Shown here in pieces: positions 7,841-11,749 of a stretch of 11,749 nucleotides of DNA. Where the stretch lies: assembly GCA_946570335.1 (NCBI GenBank), contig CAMNYG010000015.1, positions 1 through 11,749 of the forward strand. Reading direction: 5' to 3'. Every line of letters begins with the position of its first letter. Within the stretch, counting starts at the first letter, position 1. The DNA is from an uncultured Dietzia sp. (GTDB taxonomy: Bacteria > Actinomycetota > Actinomycetes > Mycobacteriales > Mycobacteriaceae). The position numbers and the translations under genes are program-made. Under the pieces are notes generated by a model, which saw only the letters and a program-made list of their open reading frames with translations, was not told where the DNA came from and did no database searches.

Positions 7841-8290
7841 ATGAGCGCCTACACCAAGGTGATCGTGGGGACGGACGGGTCCGAGTCGTCGTACCGGGCG
7901 GTCGATCGTGCCGCCGAGCTGGCCGCGGACGCGTCCGCGACACTGGTGGTGGCCTGCGCGTATGTGCCGGCCGATCCGCGGTCGGTCAGCCAGGCAGCGG
8001 ACCAACTGGGAGACGACGCCTACCAGATTCGTGGCGACAATCCCGCCGAGGACATCGTCCGCGGAGCCCGCGAGCGGGCACGGGCAGCCGGTGCCACCGA
8101 GATCGAGGTGCGGACCATCAAGGGAGCGCCGGTGGAGTCACTGATCACGCTCGCCGACGAGACCGGCGCCGACCTGCTGGTCGTGGGGAACAAGGGGCTC
8201 AACTCGCTCACCGGTCGGCTCCTCGGTTCGGTGCCCGCCGACGCGGCTCGACGCGCCACCTGCGACGTGCTGATCGTCCACACCACGTAG
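7841..8290 (+). CDS. Universal stress protein, ATP/cAMP-binding (Rv1636-like)
   Basis: This single-domain UspA protein has 149 residues. It starts MSAYTKVIVGTDGSESS, with the strand-1 Asp12, and ends VPADAARRATCDVLIVHTT. The nucleotide-binding signature G-x2-G-x9-G-S/T is complete: Gly116, Gly119, Gly129, Ser130. The sequence closely follows my recollection of M. tuberculosis Rv1636 (TB15.3), which binds cAMP as well as ATP, and that gene also sits near uvrB. A role as a cytosolic sink or sensor for cAMP is therefore likely. The ATG at 7841 is chosen because GAGAGG lies seven bases upstream and the homologous N-terminus begins here; an upstream GTG-started extension would cross the predicted promoter. 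It converges on the DUF732 lipoprotein gene with 30 bases between stops. Confidence 0.93.
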   Translation: MSAYTKVIVGTDGSESSYRAVDRAAELAADASATLVVACAYVPADPRSVSQAADQLGDDAYQIRGDNPAEDIVRGARERARAAGATEIEVRTIKGAPVESLITLADETGADLLVVGNKGLNSLTGRLLGSVPADAARRATCDVLIVHTT

Positions 8291-8292
8291 GT

Positions 8293-8306
8293 CCGGCCGC
8301 CGCCGG
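8293..8306. terminator. Weak hairpin between convergent genes
   Basis: CCGGC-CGCC-GCCGG gives a 5-bp all-GC stem in the 30-base gap between the stress-protein stop (8290) and the lipoprotein stop (8321). It has no U-tract and is short, so termination here is only suggested. Confidence 0.25.
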
Positions 8307-8320
8307 TTGCGCGAGCCAGG

Positions 8321-8740
8321 TCAATCGCAGAGGTTGGCGCGACTGGCCTCCACGATCGCCCGGCCCACCCGATCCGTGTCCTGATCCGCGCTCCGAGTGG
8401 CGATCGCGCTGGTGAGTGGGCGTATGTGATCGAGAATCGTATCGGTGTCCACACCGTCGTCGATGTTCTGGCAGATCCCGATCCCGACCTCGACCGTGGT
8501 GTCGGCGCTCATCCCGGTCGGCAGTCCGATCTGGTTGAGCTCATCGAGGAAGGCCTGCTCGTCGTCAGTTCGCGCCTCCGGCGCCGGCGCCGCGCGCGTC
8601 ACCTCGTCGCGCTCGCTCTCGGCAGCGGGGGAGCCCGGTGTGTTCGCCGGTTGCTCCTCGGCGTGACCACACCCGAATACGGCGAGCGCGAGGGTGACGA
8701 GGACCGGCGCCACGAGGGTGCGTTCCGAGCGGATCCTCAT
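8321..8740 (-). CDS. DUF732-type lipoprotein
   Basis: This 139-residue product has an Arg-containing start, a hydrophobic stretch (VAPVLVTLALAVFGC) and a lipobox with Cys24 as the predicted lipidated residue, so it should be anchored on the outer face of the cytoplasmic membrane. A Pro/Ala/Glu-rich linker (about 27-58) leads to a small helical domain, DEQAFLDELNQIGLP to VEASRANLC, with Cys90 and Cys138 positioned as in the DUF732 family, where they form a disulfide. No activity is established for DUF732, which is common in mycobacteria. The ATG at 8740 overlaps the TGA of the helD-like gene by four bases (ATGA), so it is probably translated by coupling and belongs to that operon. Link to RNA polymerase rescue is unknown. 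Confident of the export signal, moderately of the family. Confidence 0.85.
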   Translation of the reverse strand: MRIRSERTLVAPVLVTLALAVFGCGHAEEQPANTPGSPAAESERDEVTRAAPAPEARTDDEQAFLDELNQIGLPTGMSADTTVEVGIGICQNIDDGVDTDTILDHIRPLTSAIATRSADQDTDRVGRAIVEASRANLCD

Positions 8741-11106
8741 GCGGTGAGCTCCTCTCTGTCGTCCGCGAGCGAGTCCCTGATCTCCGAGAGCAGAGGACCG
8801 AAGCCCCCCGCTTGGACCAGTACGAGCTCCTGCGTCGCCCGGGTCGCACCCACATAGAGGTCCTGGAGTCCCTGAGGTGAGCGTGCGAGCACTCGTTCGG
8901 GATCGATCACCGCAACCACATCGAACTCCAACCCCTTGGCCAGCGCCAGCGGCAGGACCGTGGTACCGGGCCGTGCATCTTCGACAGCCCCGCGAAGCGC
9001 AGAGTATCCGCTCGGGGAATCCTCGTCGTCGTCGCCGTCCGGGAGCAGCACCCCCACGGCGCGTTCCGCCGCGACCTCGGTGATCCGCTGGATCACAGTG
9101 TCCACCACCGACCCTGCGTCAGGCTCCGCCCATTCCACCGGACGCCGCCCACGGCGGACCGGACGTGGTGAGGTGGCGACGGGGTCGATCTCGGCGAGCA
9201 GCGCCTCGGCGACGGCCGAGACAGTGGCCGGCGTCCGGTAGTTCACCGTGAGCTCACACAGCACCCACCGGTCGTCCACATACGGGGACAGCGCCTCATG
9301 CCACGAGTCGATGCCGGCAGGACTCGATGTCTGCGCGACATCACCCACGAGGGTCATCCACCGATTGGGCGAGCGGCGCATGAGAGCCCGCCACGCCATG
9401 GTCGACAGCTCCTGCGCCTCGTCGACGATCACGTGCCCGAACGCCCACGACCGGTCCGCCCCGGCGCGGTCAGCCACGGTGAGATCTGATTCCGCGCTGT
9501 GGCGACGCGCCAGCGATTCGGCGTCCACCACGTCGTAGGCCATGAGGACCTCCGGGTCGAGATCGTCCTCGATGTCCTGGACCGCGGACCCGGTGAGAAT
9601 CTCCAGAGCCTCTTCCGCCTGGCGCAGCTGCTCGGCCCACGCGCGGTCCGCCTCGGTGCCCTCCGACGCCGGATCCTCGCCGAGGAGCTCCGCCAACTCA
9701 TCCAGCAGTGGGACATCTGCCACGGAGAAGGCACCCCCGTCCTCGCGGAACAGCGCCTCCTGATCCTCGGCCACATAGTCCCCGGCCACCTCGGCGATCC
9801 GCTCTCGACTCGACAACAGATCGGAGAGCAACTGCTCGGGACGGAGCACGGGCCACCACTCCTCCACAGCGGCGCGCACCTCGACGGACTCCTCCACCTC
9901 GGTGCGCAGCGCGGCACGATCCTCCGCATCGAGCAGGGGGCGCGCCGGGTCACCGAGGTCGCCCAGCCCGTCGCCCTCGGGAGCCCATGCCTCGTCCTCC
10001 GCGTGGCCGACCGGGTCGGTCAGAGTGGCCACGTACTGCTCCGTCAAGGTGTCCACGATCCGCGCAGCGAACGTGTCCCGGGCCTGATTGTGGGGGCGAC
10101 GCGTCATCCGCGCGCGCCCCCGCGCAGAACGGATCGCCGCCGGCGCCAAGACCAGGCGGTGACCGTCGACATGTACCTCGACGTCCTCCGTCGGGACCGA
10201 CTGGCGGGCCCGCACGGCCGCCCTGAGGATGTCGACCATCGCTGCCGACCCCTTGACCTCCTCGCCCCGAAGCGTCTCCGGGGCGGTCGCCCTGACCCCG
10301 GGATACAGATCACCGAGGGTGCGCAGCACGACCCCCGACTCACCGAGGGACGGCAGGACTCGGGCGATGTAGTCGAGGAAGCGGGCGTTCGGCCCGACGA
10401 TGAGGATGCCGCTGCGGTCCAGTCGCTGGCGGTGGGTGTAGAGCAGGTACGCCGCCCGGTGCAGCGCCACCGCCGTCTTACCGGTGCCGGGACCGCCCTG
10501 GACCACGAGGACACCCGTGTGCGGGTTGCGGATGATCTCGTCCTGCTCCCGCTGGATCGTCGCGACGATATCGGTCATATGCCCGGACCGTGCCGCGTCG
10601 AGAGCCTCGAGCAGGGCCGACTCACCCACCACGTCGTCGTGGTCCTCGGGGATCTCCCCGTCGGCCGGAGCGGTGAGGTACTCGTCGTGCACCCCGATCA
10701 CCCGGCGCCCGATCGTGCGGAGATGTCGCCGCCGGTGAGCACCCTCCGGCCGGGCTGTGGTGGCGAGATAGAAGGGGCGGCTGTGGTCCGCTCGCCAGTC
10801 CAGGAGCAGGGTCGTGAGGTCCTCGTCGTCGTCCCTCAATCCCACACGGCCGATGCGGCGGACCTCCCCGTCCGCCATGTCCAGGCGCCCGAAGTACAGG
10901 CCCAGGTTGGCGGCGTTGTACGCGGCGAGTTCCGACGAGTACAGGCGTGCGAACGACTCGCGTTCGGACCGGGCCTGTGGCGTGCCCCCGGACCCGCGCA
11001 GGACGGCGTCGAGCCGTGCGCGGGTTTCGGTCCGCAACTCCTCGACGCGATCGAGAAGTCGGCCTAGGTGTTCTTGCTCCTCGGCGAGGGCATCATGTCC
11101 CGTCAC
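8737..11106 (-). CDS. helD: HelD-type RNA polymerase-recycling ATPase (UvrD/Rep-like)
   Basis: HelD proteins are superfamily 1 ATPases that enter RNA polymerase channels and release stalled enzyme from DNA. Seen here (789 residues): an N-terminal helical hairpin (about 1-60), IQREQDEIIRNPHTGVLVVQ before Walker A GGPGTGKT (204-211), a long insert (about 270-540) containing ADVPLLDELAELLGED, Walker B VIVDEAQEL (559-567), LVGDVAQTSS (586-595), NYRTP (622-626), AKGLEFDVVAVIDP (723-736) and LYVGATRAT (750-758). All key ATPase motifs are present. The insert and N-terminus mark actinobacterial HelD rather than true UvrD. Related HelR proteins protect against rifamycins; whether this one does cannot be told. 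The GTG at 11106 has AAGGAG five bases upstream (11112-11117). It overlaps the lipoprotein gene downstream by four bases. Confidence 0.9.
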   Translation of the reverse strand: MTGHDALAEEQEHLGRLLDRVEELRTETRARLDAVLRGSGGTPQARSERESFARLYSSELAAYNAANLGLYFGRLDMADGEVRRIGRVGLRDDDEDLTTLLLDWRADHSRPFYLATTARPEGAHRRRHLRTIGRRVIGVHDEYLTAPADGEIPEDHDDVVGESALLEALDAARSGHMTDIVATIQREQDEIIRNPHTGVLVVQGGPGTGKTAVALHRAAYLLYTHRQRLDRSGILIVGPNARFLDYIARVLPSLGESGVVLRTLGDLYPGVRATAPETLRGEEVKGSAAMVDILRAAVRARQSVPTEDVEVHVDGHRLVLAPAAIRSARGRARMTRRPHNQARDTFAARIVDTLTEQYVATLTDPVGHAEDEAWAPEGDGLGDLGDPARPLLDAEDRAALRTEVEESVEVRAAVEEWWPVLRPEQLLSDLLSSRERIAEVAGDYVAEDQEALFREDGGAFSVADVPLLDELAELLGEDPASEGTEADRAWAEQLRQAEEALEILTGSAVQDIEDDLDPEVLMAYDVVDAESLARRHSAESDLTVADRAGADRSWAFGHVIVDEAQELSTMAWRALMRRSPNRWMTLVGDVAQTSSPAGIDSWHEALSPYVDDRWVLCELTVNYRTPATVSAVAEALLAEIDPVATSPRPVRRGRRPVEWAEPDAGSVVDTVIQRITEVAAERAVGVLLPDGDDDEDSPSGYSALRGAVEDARPGTTVLPLALAKGLEFDVVAVIDPERVLARSPQGLQDLYVGATRATQELVLVQAGGFGPLLSEIRDSLADDREELTA

Positions 11107-11148
11107 AGGCGCTCCTTCCCGGGGTGGACGGCTCTGAGCAGGGTTTCC

Positions 11149-11154
11149 AGGCTA
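11149..11154 (-). promoter_or_regulatory. Possible -10 box of the helD-like gene
   Basis: On the minus strand TAGCCT fits TAnnnT and would give a leader of about 35 bases containing the AAGGAG site at 11112-11117. No -35 is evident, and no rifamycin-associated inverted repeat of the GGGGCTTGC type is seen between 11107 and 11251. Confidence 0.3.
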
Positions 11155-11227
11155 CCGGCAAACGCGGGAGCGCCTCGACGGCGACGACCACGCCTGAGCT
11201 CGGGCGGGGTCGTGCTGGTTCCCGGCG

Positions 11228-11241
11228 GCCCCGGACGGGGC
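11228..11241 (-). terminator. Possible terminator after the 11-mer repeat gene
   Basis: GCCCC/GGGGC (11228-11232 with 11237-11241, loop GGAC) begins 10 bases after the stop of the leftward gene at 11252. Flanking CCACGCC and GGGCGTGG could extend an alternative, larger fold around it. The stem is short and has no U-tract. Confidence 0.35.
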
Positions 11242-11251
11242 GGGCGTGGTG

Positions 11252-11749
11252 TCAGGGCTTGATCGCCTCGGCGGCCTTGGAACGCAGTTCATCGCTCTTC
11301 TTCCGCGCCTCCGAACGGGCCTTGCGTGCACCCTTCTCGGCCTTCCGGCGGCGGCTCTCCGCAGCCTTGCGGGCATCGCCCGCGGTCTTGCGGGCGGCCT
11401 TGGTGTCGATCTCCTCGACACGGTCGGCGACGTCTCCGGCCACCGCCTCCGCCCGGTTGCGGACCTGGGCGGCGACGGGTGCGGCCTCCTCTGCGGCCAC
11501 ATGCGCGGCAGCCGAGGCCCGCTCACGCGCCTTCTCCGCGATGGGGGCCGCCTGGTCGTGGACGGTGGCCGCGCGGTCGCGCACCAGAGCCGCCACCTCG
11601 GGAGCCTTCTGCCGCACCAGGTCGACGAAGCCCGACGCCTGCTCCCGCGCCTGCTCGGCGACCTCGGGCGCGCGCTCACGAACCGTGTCCGCCACCTCGC
11701 GAACCTGGTCGGCCACCTCAGGGGCCTTCTCCCGGACGGTCTCGGCGGC
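11252..11749 (-). CDS. Ala/Glu/Arg/Lys-rich helical repeat protein, C-terminal part (runs off right edge)
   Basis: 165 residues are visible and the frame is still open at the right edge, so the start is outside. About 128 residues divide into 11-residue units such as TVREKAPEVAD, TVRERAPEVAE, LVRQKAPEVAA, LVRDRAATVHD and QAAPIAEKARE, with one 7-residue unit (QVREVAD) near the left end of the visible protein. Such hendecad periodicity is typical of long amphipathic helices that coat lipid surfaces or form right-handed coiled coils, as in apolipoproteins and LEA-like proteins. The last 34 residues are very basic (SRRRKAEKGARKARSEARKK and onward) and end in AIKP, suggesting nucleic-acid or acidic-surface binding. 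No signal peptide or enzyme motif is visible in this part. The family is not identified; stress-related or membrane/nucleoid-associated roles are guesses. It is upstream of, and separated by 145 bases from, the helD-like gene. Confidence 0.75.
   Translation of the reverse strand, partial: AAETVREKAPEVADQVREVADTVRERAPEVAEQAREQASGFVDLVRQKAPEVAALVRDRAATVHDQAAPIAEKARERASAAAHVAAEEAAPVAAQVRNRAEAVAGDVADRVEEIDTKAARKTAGDARKAAESRRRKAEKGARKARSEARKKSDELRSKAAEAIKP
11357..11740 (-). repeat. Eleven-residue protein repeat array
   Basis: Eleven 11-residue units and one 7-residue unit are encoded in tandem. The best-kept positions are a branched hydrophobic at 2, Arg or Lys at 3 and 5, Ala-Pro at 6-7, Val at 9 and Ala at 10. 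Units near the C-terminus of the protein are the most diverged. Confidence 0.7.

Noticed and set aside
9499..11067. Plus-strand ORF of 522 codons opposite the helD-like gene
   Set aside because: The true gene has complete HelD motifs on the other strand; the composition (Arg, Gly, Val, His rich) is typical of an antisense shadow and no domain is recognisable.
11107..11251. Rifamycin-associated element upstream of the helD-like gene
   Set aside because: No inverted repeat of the expected GGGGCTTGC...GCAAGCCCC kind is present; only short GC stems.

Overview
The window reads as chromosomal DNA of a high-GC actinobacterium of the mycolic-acid-containing group (Mycobacteriales/Corynebacteriales). 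Third codon positions are strongly G/C. The order rpsA - coaE(-GrpB) - uvrB - UspA-type stress protein matches my recollection of the Mycobacterium tuberculosis neighbourhood Rv1630-Rv1636. The methyltransferase upstream of rpsA, the DUF732 lipoprotein and the DUF4185 protein suggest a Rhodococcus/Dietzia-like genome. Genus is inference; no database was consulted.

Left part (1-2592): the 5' part of a leftward class I SAM-dependent methyltransferase diverges from rpsA (30S protein S1, four S1 domains). Their predicted -10 boxes overlap. rpsA ends at a long hairpin terminator. The next ~565 bases hold no intact gene, but the minus strand carries a coding-like remnant of a small exported protein whose reading frame shifts twice and then returns. 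It separates rpsA from coaE.

Middle (2593-8290): coaE (dephospho-CoA kinase fused to a shortened GrpB/UPF0157 domain) converges on a leftward DUF4185 gene, separated by a perfect 19-bp hairpin. The DUF4185 product is exported, has a Gly-Ser-Leu-rich linker and is a candidate endo-D-arabinanase acting on cell-wall arabinan. Directly upstream of it, three bases away, is an overlooked 47-codon ORF with good codon bias. It probably begins the same transcript, behind two leader hairpins. uvrB (nucleotide excision repair) diverges from this pair, followed by a UspA-type ATP/cAMP-binding stress protein closely resembling Rv1636.

Right part (8321-11749): a leftward set. A long Ala/Glu/Arg/Lys-rich protein built from 11-residue repeats runs off the right edge. 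Next come a HelD-type RNA polymerase-recycling ATPase and a DUF732 lipoprotein whose start overlaps the HelD stop by four bases.

Most of the window is core housekeeping (translation, CoA synthesis, DNA repair, RNA polymerase rescue). The accessory interest lies in the small-ORF/DUF4185 unit, the frame-broken remnant, the HelD-lipoprotein coupling, the 11-mer repeat protein and several apparently leaderless promoters. I see no tRNA, rRNA, CRISPR array, insertion sequence or phage gene.
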